A DNA stretch of 64,000 bases from Zygnema cylindricum (GCA_037447655.1 JBBHKE010000485.1:240331-304330); one strand, 5' to 3'; positions 11,587-23,100 are shown, counted from the stretch's first letter. Translations and numbers: made by a program. The notes: generated by a model from the sequence alone, not told the origin.

Positions 11587-12915
11587 CATAGATGTCTTAT
11601 GCGCATAAAACGCACGAAGTAAACTAACGAATACTATGTAGAGTGCGCATAAAACAATTTCAAACTTTTAAAATTCGTAGGTAAATTTCACACTTTTTTT
11701 GGACTTTCAAATTTCAAATTTTTTCAATATTCAATACCCTAAAAAATTGAAAAGTGCAACGAACTTGGGGCGAGCGCCGTAATTTACAGCGTCTCCAACG
11801 ACGACTTCCTTCTAATGACGCAGTGGAGGACATCTGGGTATTTGACTAAGGTGCTTGATCGACGACAAAAAAAGTACTTAAAGTAATCAACATATTCTAA
11901 CTATATAAAAGAAAATATAAAAGAAAATACGTGTTTGTAGCGTTAATCAGCCATCGAGTTGATAATGATGTTGTTCCAACCTTTTGGGTCTTTGGACTAA
12001 GTTGGTTGCATCCTATTTAAGTCTGATGTTTTTTCTTTTTTTCTTATTATTTTCTTTGTTATGCTTATATTTGTTTATTTCGTTTTTGTTATATGATCAA
12101 GGTTGTATTGTGGTTATTTATTTTGTTTGTCTTTTTATTTGTTTTCGTCTTTTGTAACATTATGTATTGATAAAAAAAATATAAAAAATATACATGCAAC
12201 ACTTTAATATAAAATAAACAAAAACCAATAGTATTCAGTTTAAACGAATAATTTTGAATAATGCTAATGGCGCAAATGACGCAAAACGGCTCAAGGAAGC
12301 CGGCGTTGGAGATGCCATAAATTCCGCCGCTCGTCGCTCAGATAAATTAGGTGTGCGATACGTCATAAATTCCGCGGCTCGTCGCTCAGATAAATATACG
12401 CGTGCGAGATGCCATAATTTTTGCGGCTCGCCGCTCAGATAAAAATACGCGTGCAAGACGTCATAAATTCCACGGCTCAACGCTCAGATAAAATATGCGC
12501 GCGAGACGCCATAAATTCCGCTACTCGCCGCTCAGATAAAAATACCCGCGCGAGACGCCATAAATTCCGCGGCTCGCCGCTCAGATAAAAATACACGCGC
12601 GTGACGCCAAAAATTCCACCGCTTGCCGCTCAGATAAAAATAGGCGCGCGCAAATGAAACGAAAGTGCAAAATTGAAAAGTGCAACGAACAAGCGACGGG
12701 CGGCGGAATTGACGGCGTCTCCTACGGCGATTTTCTTCTGAAGACGGAATGGAAGACACAGAAAATACGCTCGCGCAAATGAAGCAATTTTTTTTAGTGT
12801 CCGCACAATTTTTTGTACATTGTGAGAAGTACGATATTTACAAAAGCTACGAAACAAACGAATACTACGTAGTTTTCGAAAAAAAGTCCAAATCCGTACG
12901 AATTGGACATCTATG
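11587..12915. mobile_element. Non-autonomous hAT element hAT-A
   Basis: The ends are inverted repeats beginning CATAGATGTC on the left and closing with its exact complement GACATCTATG on the right. The right end also shares the GTACGGATTT core (in reverse) with other hAT ends here. The flanks are CAAGTAGC and CAAGTACA, an 8-bp target duplication with six matches, as expected for hAT. At 1.3 kb it has no transposase. A direct repeat pair inside (about 11750-11835 and 12673-12760) flanks a 49-bp tandem array. Confidence 0.78.
12309..12649 (+). repeat. 49-bp tandem array, 7 copies, inside hAT-A
   Basis: Seven units of 48-49 bases, each starting near GAGACGCCATAAATTCCG and containing CGCTCAGATAAA. 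CpG-rich against an AT-rich background. The unit sequence is unrelated to the 49-bp array in gypsy A. There is no spacer diversity, so it is an ordinary satellite-like array. Confidence 0.92.
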
Positions 12916-12921
12916 CAAGTA

Positions 12922-12947
12922 CAGTACACCGCGAATCGTAGTTATAG
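12922..12947 (+). repeat. Solitary mariner-like terminal inverted repeat
   Basis: CAGTACACCGCGAATCG follows a TA and matches the terminal repeat of the elements at 45593-47256. No matching right end was found downstream, so it is a remnant. It abuts the right target duplication of hAT-A. Confidence 0.6.
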
Positions 12948-14009
12948 TAATGAAAAAATTAGAGTAAAAAAATAAAAAAAAAATTTAGAGTAATGGACGC
13001 TAATTGATGTCATAGACCTTTTTCAAGTATGAACTTTACTCTAATTTTTTTAATTATTCTATATTGGGTTATGCCGGTGATAATTATGTGCGCGCTAATT
13101 GTCAACATTAACTTACGTAGACGTACAAAATCTGCCAGTCTGTATATTTTGACGTCATTATGACGTTAGTATTATTTGTCGCGCTGAATGTCAGCTATGT
13201 CAGACCATCGTTGAAGGTAACATGTAAAATAAGCGCAGTTACATAATCAACTATCAAACGTTATGAACGAATGAATTACGGTTGTAGTTCGAATGTAAAC
13301 AACATTTCTGTTGCGTTGTTTGGATTTTCATATGATATTTGAACTCTAATAACGTCGCACTTTGGTGGTAAATATTAGAGTTATTTTACGTTAATAAGGT
13401 GTCTTTACTCTAATAAAGTTACGATCTGTTGCCTAAGTTACGGAAGGCACACGTATTACAGTAAATATTAAACCTAATTTTGTTGCAATTTACAATTATC
13501 TTGATGAATCGACGTAACGCGACATATTATTGGATGACCACAATTACACGTGGCTGATTTATTAACCGCAAAAACGTCACGGTTACAAAACAACGATAAT
13601 ACGAAATCGTCTGTCCTTTTGGTCTCTCTTTAATTAAAATTCCATACATTCCATATGTTGCATTGTTTTCAAAGCGCATTCGTATAATTTTTCTGCGGCA
13701 ACTTTTACAGATTCCCGCTTCGTTTTTGAGATTATACAAAAGGTGAGATTCGAAATTTAAAACCAAATATAAAATCTAAATTTTCAACCCACCCTCCTTT
13801 CATAATGGATTGCCTTGTTTTTTTGACCTCTCACTTTTTCTAATTTTCCCATATATATTGCACTCGTGGAAGAAGCTTCGAGCGGAGATGACAACATCAC
13901 GGGCGGAGATGTGGGGACTCAGTCTACAGCTTTCAACCCGCAGGTGTTCAGCCGGAAAAAACAACATGATACAACCAAAAGTGACGAATAATCACCTGGA
14001 TGATCTCTG
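12948..14009. other. Intergenic DNA, no gene recognised
   Basis: TTAGAGTAA-type motifs at about 12958 and 12990 and inverted ACTCTAAT motifs at about 13040 and 13410 hint at a decayed small TIR element, but termini are unclear. No coding region is supported. Confidence 0.4.
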
Positions 14010-14125
14010 AGGACCGGGCGAACGGATACAAAAACCTCATTCTCAAAAATATGAAAAAGTTTCTCGAAGGACCGGGCGAACGGATACAAAAACCTCATTC
14101 TCAGAACTATGAAAAAGTTTCTCGA
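14010..14125 (+). repeat. 58-bp tandem duplication
   Basis: Two adjacent copies of a 58-base unit starting AGGACCGGGCGAACGGATAC, differing at only a few positions, so the duplication is recent. Confidence 0.95.
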
Positions 14126-14691
14126 ACAGTTTTCGGGAAGTCATTCCTGTAGTAAGTTTTCCTAAAACTCTCCTCCCCTTTACCTCATCAACCCATGAAA
14201 TAAAGATAAAAAAAAGATAAAAAGGAAGATAAATGAAATGTTGTTTTCTTTTTTGATCCATTGATTTTTTTTTATTTTTTTTATTTTTATTCTAAATTTT
14301 GAATTCTTTGGTTTTCCAAGTACAGTTTCTAAAAAATCAGTTTTGTACAAAACAAGAGTTCGAACTAAACATGAGTTAATTACATTTGATATTTAATCAT
14401 TAGACCAAAAATTGATATGGACTTTTCCTTGTGACTTTCATACGAGGAAAACTTTAAAGAAAATCTATTTCCAAAGTGACTCTATAAGTTGACAAAGGAA
14501 ATCAACACTAATTATGGAGTGGTGTGGATCCATAAAATATGATGACTTGAAACTTTGTGGAAGTCGTTTTGGAGGTTTTTTTGTCATTTTTGAGTTTCCT
14601 CCCATCTTCCTCCTCCTCCCTTCTTCCTTCTCCTCCTCCCTTTTTGGCAGATGAATTTCGTATTTGAGAAATTTTGGTGTCTCTGAGATCC

Positions 14692-14880
14692 AAAGTGAAA
14701 GTGAAAGTGAAAGTGAAACTGAAATCGAAATCAAAACTGAATTTGAAAACACTGAAACTCTAACTAATGCCAACTTATACCAAAAGTAATACTGCAACTG
14801 AAATCAAAACTGAAACTAGAATTGAAACCAAAACCAAAACTGAAACTGGAACCAAATTTGTGAAACTAAAATTAAAACTG
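14692..14880 (+). repeat. Degenerate GTGAAA/CTGAAA hexamer repeat
   Basis: GTGAAA repeats cleanly from about 14695, then decays into ACTGAAA, TCGAAA and ACCAAA variants with the same 6-base rhythm. The frames open across it are low complexity. 14126-14691 holds no recognised gene. Confidence 0.85.
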
Positions 14881-15373
14881 AAACTATAATTGTGGCTATA
14901 ACATCAGTTTTTACCCAAGTTAAATGGTGCAAAAGCATTGTAGTACTTTCAATTGTTGATGCAAAAGCAACGCAACCAAACTCAACAAACCTGTATTAAG
15001 TGTATTACATCCTACTTTGAAAGTTTAAATCATTGGGAATTAAATGTCATATTGTTATATTCGATATCATAAATAATAATAAAAAAGTGGAACCTAAATT
15101 TCATCCTCAAGTCATTTGAGCGTCATTTGTCAATTAACGTGTTCCTTTTCCACTGAATTTTGTCTTTTTTTTGTTTTGTCTTTTTTTTTCTATTTTTTCT
15201 TTTTTTTTGTTAGTTTCTCTGTAAGTGATTTTGATTTTTGGTTTGTTTGATTTTGTGCAAGATCTTCCAGCTTTGTTTCGTATTTTTCCAATTTCAATGT
15301 TTCCATACACTTGGATACTTTAGCTTCGACGATTGGAGGAACGATTTGCCCAACAGGAATATATAATAGCAAT

Positions 15374-15441
15374 GTAGGAGTGACGTAGTTTTGTAGTTCT
15401 TGTTGAGTGTAGGAGTGACGTAGTTTTGTAGTTTTTGTTGC
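15374..15441 (+). repeat. 35-bp tandem duplication
   Basis: GTAGGAGTGACGTAGTTTTG and its following bases occur twice at a 35-base period with one or two differences. Confidence 0.9.
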
Positions 15442-16854
15442 CTTTGGCTTGTCTTACCTGTTTATAAAATGTAAGGAGTGTAAAGATTTAGGAGTAAGGA
15501 GTTATCATAGACTATTAAAGGGGTAATACGTTGCGTAGTGTGTCTCTTACTATAATGTCATTATTTTTGCAATTTATTTTTTACTTTATTGTGAACCATG
15601 TATGCCAAAACGATGTATAATACAACCATTTTATAAAACACGTTTTTGTTTTTGCAATATATGAGTATGAGTGTAAGGGCGATGGTTCGTCACACTCAAT
15701 GTGCTACCGTGTGTTTGTCATTCACTTATGGGAAACATGATGTCAGAGCGGGTGGACAATAGTTTGGTTCTAAGCTTAAATACACAAACATGTTGTTTTT
15801 TACGTCATTGATATTAGCGACGAGCCCGCTTCATCGCTGCCTGCTATCGAAAAAGTGACATGGAATATTTTATTGTAAGTTGTTCAGCGATGACAGTTTG
15901 TCGTCGCCCGTAGGTTTTACAGCGATGACATTGCCTCATAGCCAAAGGATTTTCCACGATGACACAACGTCCATTTTGGTTTTTGGTTAGATGTCAATAT
16001 TGCCATGTTGTTGTTCAGCTACAACATTTTCTCGTCACCGATTGGTCTTCCAGTAAGAGACAGTGCTGAAGTCAGCTGTTTGGACAACGATGACAATGAA
16101 CCATCGCTGGTTTATAATAATAAAATTGTCATCATTCCGTAGAGGTCGCAAACACGTAAAATCCAAAATCATTTGGTAAAAAACAAAAAAAACACATATA
16201 TCAATAGAAAAAAGAGCATTAACATCCCCATTGGAGTATTATTCGCTTAAAAATATTTAACATAATAAATATTTCATCACAATCATTCATTATTTATGTA
16301 AAAAATGACAATTATTGCTCCAAAAAATTAACACTATTTTACACACTCTGAATCAGAATATAGGCTCTGAACTTCGGAAAACTTCTCTACCTTTCCACTT
16401 TCTCATGAATCTTCTCTCTATTCTCTCCTTTGTATTCCCTTTTTATGCAAATGATTTCACTATCATCTTTTAGGGCAAGAAAAATATAAAGTCCACTCTA
16501 ATATGCTATCGGAAATAAATCAACATATAAACAATAAAAACAATAGCTGTACTTAAAACTGACTTCCGGTACCTATCTCAAAACTAATGATTTTTGTTCA
16601 TCACCTACTTTTGTTCGTCAGTTACCGTACTTCGAATCCAATACATGTTCCCATGCCTCCCTCAAAAAATTATATGTCAATTGATAAGAAAAACAAAATG
16701 ATATTCTATGGCATCGTTCACCAGTGGCACGATGTCCGTCCTCCGTATAGCGCGTAACGCACGGTTAACTGAGAAAGGTTTCGCGTTTTGCTGTTGGCCA
16801 CAACCACGGTCGCTCACCTCTAGATCCCCGCTGTGTTGATAAGCTTGTATTCCT
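15442..16854. other. Intergenic DNA with spaced GCGATGACA motifs
   Basis: No gene is visible. Between about 15880 and 16110 the motif CAGCGATGACA or ACGATGACA recurs at irregular spacing of about 40-60 bases or more, suggesting an old degenerate tandem repeat. Confidence 0.45.
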
Positions 16855-17078
16855 ACCATCAAAAAGGTAAAATAGGCAAAATTGATAAATGTGTATTCCA
16901 AAAATCAAGATGGTGAAATGGGCAAAATTGATAAGAATATATTTTGGGGGTCGTATTGGTAAAATGGGCAAAAAATCATAATTGGGCACTCTTTTTATGA
17001 AAATGATAACAAATCCTAAAAAAGACAAATGGGGATACTTGTAATCAAAATGGTAACATGGGGGAAACTTGATAGGTG
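16855..17078 (+). repeat. Degenerate tandem repeat of about 45 bp
   Basis: About four or five diverged units built around ATGGTAAAATGGGCAAAATT and TGATAA. Divergence between units is high, so boundaries are approximate. 17079-17291 shows nothing recognisable. Confidence 0.6.
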
Positions 17079-17291
17079 CACACTAGTGTGGTCAAAATGA
17101 TAAAAATGCGAAAAATGGTAGTTTTTCTTTCGCAAAAGGAGACTTTTGACGACTCTCAGAGTTAGTCAAATTGACTTTTTCTGCCAACTCATTTTTTCAC
17201 ATTTTTTTCTCATCTTGTTACAGGCAAGAGGAAGATTTTCAAAACACACATGACATCATTAAAAAATATAAACAAAAAGACATATATAACA

Positions 17292-17812
17292 TGTGACATT
17301 TAGTGTATTCAAAAAAATAGGACAATGCCTCTAACAGAGGCAATAATACACCACAACACGTCACAATGCACAGCGGAAACACCAAGGATCTTCCCGTAGC
17401 AACAGTAGGAGCGAACAGTACTAACAGACAAGGTTGCGCTTTATTGGTGGAAAGAGAGTATAAGGTTGCGCTCGCTGTATAGGTCTACTTCAGGTCCCTA
17501 TTCACAAGGTCTACTCGACTATTTAAACTAACTAACTGCTAGTCATCCTTGTACTGTACAGCTGTACACGTGGACCTTCACGATCAACCGAGAACTATCC
17601 AAAACTTCCTTCTATAACTATACAGCTCAATCTACATTCTGTGGCGTTGCTATGCAGCGCTGTTACGCTGCTGCGCTACTAAGTTTCTCCGCCGCTAAGT
17701 TGCTACGCTGGTATGATGCGCTGGTCTAGAATCGCAGCTACGCTGCACTTGAATCGCAACTATAGCAGCCTAGCCCTAGCCACTAAGTACCCAACTCTGT
17801 AACCCTGTTACA
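17292..17812 (-). repeat. 3' LTR of gypsy B
   Basis: On the minus strand it begins TGTAACAGGGTTACAGAG at 17812. The first 140 bases match 30149-30289. The far edge at 17292 is set by a complementary GTCACA and is less certain. An AATAAAG polyadenylation-type signal lies inside (plus-strand CTTTATT near 17440). A purine-rich TAGTGGGAGGCAC (17813-17825) adjoins the start as the polypurine tract. Confidence 0.75.
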
Positions 17813-17857
17813 GTGCCTCCCACTAAGGATTCAGCGTCCCGGTGAACCTGGATTTAC

Positions 17858-19283
17858 TCAGGGAAACTGCAACTGCCGGAGTATGTCGTATGTTTCCTCG
17901 CGATACTCATCGAATTCTTGGCGAAGGGTGTCGAGTTGATTTTGGAGTTGTTCACATCGGGCCTCAAGCAACGCAATATGATGATCTGCCGCTGCCAACC
18001 GCCTTCGAGTGATTCGCTCCTGAACCTCATATTCCCTTTCTTCGGGTACAACTTCGGGTTATTCTGTTCGCGGCGTAACGACCACCGGTGCATGCTCCTC
18101 GGTTGGCGGAATTCGGGGTTCTTCGGGTTCAGCCACCGGGGGAACTCCCTCTGCTTCTTCCTTCGCCGGTTCCCACCGAGGTACCTTCCGTAATTTAAAG
18201 GACACGTGTTTCCTTGCAGCTCGGGCCCGCTGCAGCGCATTCTTTCGAGCCAGCTTGAGTGCCCGTACCTCAGGGGTGACCTCCGCTCTAGAGATGATGT
18301 CATGGAGGCGGACATCCCACGGGTGATAATGACGGAGTAACCCGGGAACATCAATCCTGTACCTGTAGTTGTCCTCTACCACTTCCACGAACGGTAAGGC
18401 GTGAGGATTTAGTTGTATATACCCTTATGATTATTTCCCAGGTCTTTTGTCCGCATGAAATTCCACGCTGGGTGTGACGGAACGTCGGCAGGAATACGGA
18501 TAGGATCTCCAGGCTTCCCTATACGCCACTCCTCGGGCCACTCCGAGGGGTTCCAATAAAACCTTTTGGCGAAGCTGAAGGCGAGGTCCGGATGCTGGGT
18601 GTCGACCGGTAGTAGGAAGAGATAGTCAGGAATTTCCTCTCCCTGTTCACTTTCCTCCTCCGGATCACTTCGGTTCCCTCGCAGGAGGAACACATTGTCG
18701 CCACTAAGGTATTGTGCCTCTGCCTTCTTTTCCGCGCTTTCAAACGACTGCTCGTCCACGGTACTCTCCTTATTTGGGTCCCGCATCACCTCTATCTCTC
18801 TGAGGCGCGCTCCTCGATTGGCGGAGGCGTTAGTTCTCGTTCTGGTTCTTCCGCCTCCGATAGCTCATGATCTTCCTTGCATTCCTGATCCCCTTCCTGG
18901 GTTGGGGTATATTCGGGGTCCTGTGAGTTTTCTGACCCCTCCCCTCCACTGGTCTCTGCCGGTCTTGCCTCGCTACTGGCGGTTTCCTCGGGTTCCGTCT
19001 CCACTTCCACTTCTCTTCGCCTGCTTGCTTCTACCATGGCCTCCGCCACCCTTAACAATCTCTCGGGACGGCTCGCATCTCCTTGTCCCACTCGTACGAG
19101 TCTCCTCCTTTTCGGTGGTGGAGAGGACGATGACGCCACAGACACTGTTGAACAAGACAATTCCGGTAAATCCAGAAGCGAAGGTAAACTGACTGTGCAG
19201 AGAGAAGCAATTTCCAAGCTGCCGAAACTAGGTTGGTCGCGAGGACGGATCGCGGCTTTATTCACGGGGGTTGAGGGTTTCAC
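17858..19283 (-). pseudogene. Gypsy B extra ORF between pol and 3' LTR (coiled-coil protein)
   Basis: Three successive minus-strand segments (19283-18792, 18789-18409, 18388-17858) make about 470 codons. The first is serine, glutamate and proline rich with a basic patch (K-R-R-R). The middle has an acidic stretch followed by a tryptophan-rich block (F-Y-W-N-P-S-E-W-P-E-E-W). The last has an arginine-rich segment and, after a TAA near 18059, a predicted coiled coil of about 65 residues with heptad-like leucines, ending at 17858 just before the polypurine tract. Base composition is GC-richer than surroundings, like the adjacent pol. It lies where some gypsy elements carry an additional ORF. No enzyme motif or membrane span was recognised. 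It could instead be a displaced gag. Function unknown. Confidence 0.6.
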
Positions 19284-19640
19284 TCTTGGACCTTGCGACG
19301 CGTCGGAGCGTGCGAGGGTATCTCAGCGTCCATCAGTAATAAAACTGCGCTGGTGCGGCGAAACCGAGGGTTCGTCGTTACCCACATAGTGAAACACAAT
19401 TGCGCCGTTGCGCTTTCCTGTCAGCGCAGCGGTGGTGCTGCGATCCTCTGACGGCATCGTAACCATGTTGCGCTGCGGTGGCTGCGCTGCTACAGCGCTG
19501 CGGTGTGGTAACATCGCCGCTGCGTTCCTTTGCCGCGTCCCTAAGATAATTGCGATAGTTGCGACACTGCGATTTGCTCCTTTATTGCGGCCGATGCGAT
19601 TGCCCCTCCGATAAAGCTGAGTGTCCTCACTCCGCTGAAA
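19284..19640 (-). other. Gypsy B spacer between pol and extra ORF
   Basis: No clear coding signal. It is rich in GCTGCG/GCAGCG runs similar in style to the LTR, but does not align with the LTR start, so it is treated as internal untranslated DNA. Confidence 0.45.
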
Positions 19641-21070
19641 TCAGCGCAACAACTCAGGAGAATGCATATCCCCTTCGTCCACCCAAGAGTCGTCCTTAAC
19701 ACCGTAGCCCTTCCAACGCACCAAATATTGGGTGGAGTTGGAATTCCGAGAGTGGCGTGACTGAACGATCTCTTCCACTTCATACTCGTTCGAGGTTCCC
19801 CGAACTAGTGGTAAAGGAGTATTTCGTCGTCGAGCAGCGAACACCAAATCAGGATCGCGAAATGGTTTAAGAAAGGAAACATGAAAGACATTGTGGATAT
19901 GCCAGGCCATCGGGATATCCAATTTGTAAGCCACGGCGCCCACACGGGAAAGAATTGTGAACGAGCGCTTGAATTTCGGTGCCAACTTCTTAGAGAGGGC
20001 ACCCGGCAAGGAGAGGTTTGCCATATCAAGGCGAACCTTGTCTCCCACGCTAAAGACGGTGTCCTACCGATGAGCATCGGCCTGCGACTTTTGACGATCC
20101 TTTGCCATATGGAGCACCTTAGCGGCCATTTCCAGGTCAATTTGCAGCGTTCTGGCAAAGTCCAAAGCTGCCGGTGTTTGGCAGTCCGCTACCAATAAGT
20201 TTTGGGGAAGAGTGGGCTGTCGTCCATTGAGGGAGAATGGCGTAGCATTCGTTGACGAGTGCACTGCACTGTTGTATGCTACCTCGATTGCTGTTAAATG
20301 GTCCACCCAATCCGTTTGGTGCACCGAGACATAAGCCCGCAACGTTTCCTCCAAAGTTGGGTTCACCTTTTCAGTCTGACCATCAGTTTGAGGGTGGTAG
20401 GCTGTGGACAAAGCCAGCTGCGTGCCACATAGCGCAAAAAGATTTTGCCAAAAGTGGCTCACGAAATTTACGATCGCGGTCGCTGACGATCTTTGTCGAA
20501 ATTCCGTGATGGCGGAATATCTCCCGAAAGAATAAGTCCGCGATATCGCGTGTAGTAGCTTTGGTGGACGTGGGTAGAAAATGTGCCATTTTCGTCAGGT
20601 AATCCACAACGACGAAGATTGAGTCGTAGCCCTCCTTCGTTAGTGGAAGGGCCACGATGAAATCCATCAAAATCGCTTCCCAAGGAACAGATGGTATCGG
20701 AAAGGGTTGTAACAGACCTTGTTGCCCTGAATCCGGTTTGTTCCTATTACAGGAGTCACACGTTCGCACGTATTCTGCAATGTCTCGAGTCATGTTCGGC
20801 TAGTAATACGCCTCAGCGACCCGTGCGGTTGTTTTATCCCGCCCAGAGTGTCCATTGAGCGGCTCGTGGTGATTCATTTTAAGAATCGTGTGACGGAGTT
20901 CCGTATTTGTTGGCAAATAAAGCCGTGTTGTCGTACTCGGTCTGTACTGCCACATACCATTGGCGGTTCGAACTTCCGTTTAATGAGTTCCTTTAGTGAA
21001 TCATCGTCTCCGTAGGCGGCCTTTATTCGACTTAACCACTGTTCGTCCACCTGCACCGTACTGGTGATTG
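19641..21070 (-). pseudogene. Gypsy B integrase with C-terminal chromodomain
   Basis: Integrase of a chromovirus. On the minus strand the zinc module ends in C-D-S-C near 20760, the core shows M-D-F-I-V-A-L-P near 20665, S-D-R-D near 20490 and T-D-G-Q-T-E near 20385, giving the D,D,E triad. The C-terminal chromodomain (about 19830-19641) has Y-E-V-E-E-I-V and Y-L-V-R-W-K-G-Y followed by a D-S-W, retaining two of the usual aromatic cage positions. Chromodomains of this class direct integration to heterochromatin. Frames are broken near 20920 (N-terminal part), at the TAG near 20800 and around 20050-20390. The domain just upstream is cut by copia C1. Confidence 0.88.
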
Positions 21071-21101
21071 CGCTGAGCTTCGGATCTTGCGCTGCGGTGT
21101 T

Positions 21102-22148
21102 TGTAGAAACTAATGGTTTTAAGTATTTTCTAGGTCTGAAAAGAAATAAAGAAGCCGAGGCAGTCTATCTCTCACTTCTCTCTCCAACTCTCAAACTTGT
21201 CGCAGTCATTAAAAAATTGGAGAGGAAGCTAGAACCATGGCTACCTAGGCTATCTTGAGGTTTACGGGAAATTTATATTAGTTAGGGTTTATTTATTTAA
21301 AAGGTATGTGCCGGCGACAAGAATTGGTCCTTGTACCTACTGGCCGGCAGACAGGAAATAGCCAGTAGCCTTAGCCGTTAAGTCTAGGATTAATGTTACG
21401 TAGTATATAGTTTGATAATTATTTAAATATGTATATGTACGATAAATCATTTAACTGTAATAGATTACGGGATACATAGATCCGGTAATATATAAAGTAC
21501 GGATTACGGTACGGAGTAGAAATCAATACCGCGCATTTGTTTCGTAAGTGAAACAAATACCGCGCATGTATTTATTACGGCTACGATTAAATCCGAATTT
21601 AATCGGACAACCGCAATTAGCGCCGAGATCGCGGAGGAAGATTTCGGCGGTTTGTGGCCATCGCCACATCGGATGACGCGTGGCGAAATTAGGTTGGATC
21701 GTGGAATCTCCGGAGATTATGGCACCGAATCCGGATATGACATGTGTCGACATTTAGGCCATGTCGTACAATATCCGTACCTAAAGTACACCGACAGCTG
21801 TACTTTTGCGTACGGAACTCAATTCTGATTGGTTCCGTACATCAATAGATAGAGTCTATGAGAGAGAAAGGACTTAGAAAAATTAGAAGATAGGACCCTC
21901 TCTCCCAGAGAGCTTCTGTACAAAAGGTCAACTTTGACCCTCCATAACTTACTGCTCAGGGGAGCAAATTCAGAGATTCTTTTTGCTATCAACTCAGGGG
22001 AGTCTTGCCTTCACAGGGGTGCAGGTGGTCAGGGTTTTTGTTTGCAGGGTGGCAGTTATTTTTGCTGAAACACAAAGGGGTCAGGATTATCCTAGAGGCT
22101 TCTTGGAAGCTGTTTACTCTGAGGACTTATGGAGGTCTCAGAGTTTCA
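21102..22148 (+). repeat. 5' LTR of copia C1
   Basis: 1047 bp, TG...CA, paired with 27718-28764. In the first 300 bases about 13 differences from the 3' LTR are visible, nearly all transitions. The reverse complement of 21306-21389 resembles a tRNA with A and B boxes. Confidence 0.95.
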
Positions 22149-22163
22149 GGTTATGGGCCCACC
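22149..22163 (+). promoter_or_regulatory. Half-tRNA primer binding site of C1
   Basis: GGTTATGGGCCCACC starts immediately after the LTR. It is the complement of the anticodon stem-loop region of plant initiator tRNA-Met rather than its 3' end. Drosophila copia is known to use this type of internal priming by a 5' half tRNA. The ATG in this site is the probable Gag start codon. Confidence 0.85.
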
Positions 22164-23100
22164 CTCTAGGGTACCAATCTTTAATGGAACTGGCTTCATA
22201 TACTGGGAAAGTATGATGATAGGAGCTCTATGCGAAAAAAGGTTTTGGGGGATAGTGAGTGGACGGTTGGGGCGTCCATCAAGTCTTGGAATTCCTCCAG
22301 GGTTTGAAGGAACCAGATTCACCAGGAAAGAGGATCCACCTTCAAAGGAGGAAACAAAAGAAGGAGAGGTGGTGGACAAAGGTAAGGGGAAGGAGACGAC
22401 CACACCAATAGCAACTGGTTCGACATTCATGTCACCTATTCCGAGGAATGAGGAGAATGATACTGAAACTTGGGACTTCAACAATATTGCGGCAAAGCAT
22501 TTCATCCTACGCCATCTCACTCAAGGACTTGCATGTCCTCATTTGCAGGTAGAAAGGGCATCCGATCTTTGGATGGCTCTCATAGAGATGTATCGAAGTG
22601 GTACGATTCAGCAACAACAGTTGGCTAATCAGAAAGTTAAGGAGTATGTATACAAAGGGGGAAATATATTGGATTTTTGCAATGAGCTTGCTACACTCTT
22701 CATGGAGCTATAGAGTGCGGGAAAAGATTTTAGTGAAAAAGAAAAGGTTAACTGTTTCTTGATGAAGTTACCTGATGAGTTCGTGAACATAGTTTACCGT
22801 GTGCAGGACTTGCCTGACTCAAGGTGGATATGGAACTCAGTGGTAGGGATGATTCTCGTTCAAGAGAATACAATCGAGATCCGAAGGGGAGGAAAGAGTG
22901 GCCAAGCCTTGGCAACAGCGACTGATTGCAGGAACAGGGATTCCCGATAACCGATCGGAAACTATGGGGGGAGGGAGCAGAAAAAACAAGTCGACGAGTT
23001 CGAACCAAGGGCTCCCAAAGGTTTATGTCATTTTTGTAAGAAACCGGGGCACTATATGGTAGAGTGCACTAAGCTAACCGAGCTGAGGTTAAAGGAGGGG
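22153..23100 (+). pseudogene. Copia C1 gag
   Basis: Starts at the ATG within the primer site (22153). The open frame begins with residues M-G-P-P-S-R-V-P-I-F and a tryptophan-containing segment typical of copia gag (UBN2-like region), and includes a TAG at 22711. It continues after that stop into 'LPDEFVNIVYRV', and breaks again near 22948. The CCHC zinc knuckle (C-H-F-C-K-K-P-G-H-Y-M-V-E-C) is intact at 23026-23067. A Gag capsid protein in intact copies; this one is interrupted. Confidence 0.88.

Noticed and set aside
12309-12649. CRISPR-like regular repeats
   Set aside because: Units are adjacent, with no unique spacers, and the genome is eukaryotic.
12749-12967. Peptide with EYYVVFEKKSKSVRIG also seen at 44280-44340
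   Set aside because: The shared peptide is a translation of the right terminal region of the hAT elements, not a conserved gene.
12958-13421. A small TIR element defined by TTAGAGTAA/TTACTCTAA motifs
   Set aside because: Inverted motifs occur but more than one pairing is possible and no target duplication could be fixed.
18695-19389. Plus-strand frames opposite the gypsy B extra ORF
   Set aside because: They are shadows of the minus-strand ORF; the minus frames end at the polypurine tract and carry the coiled coil.
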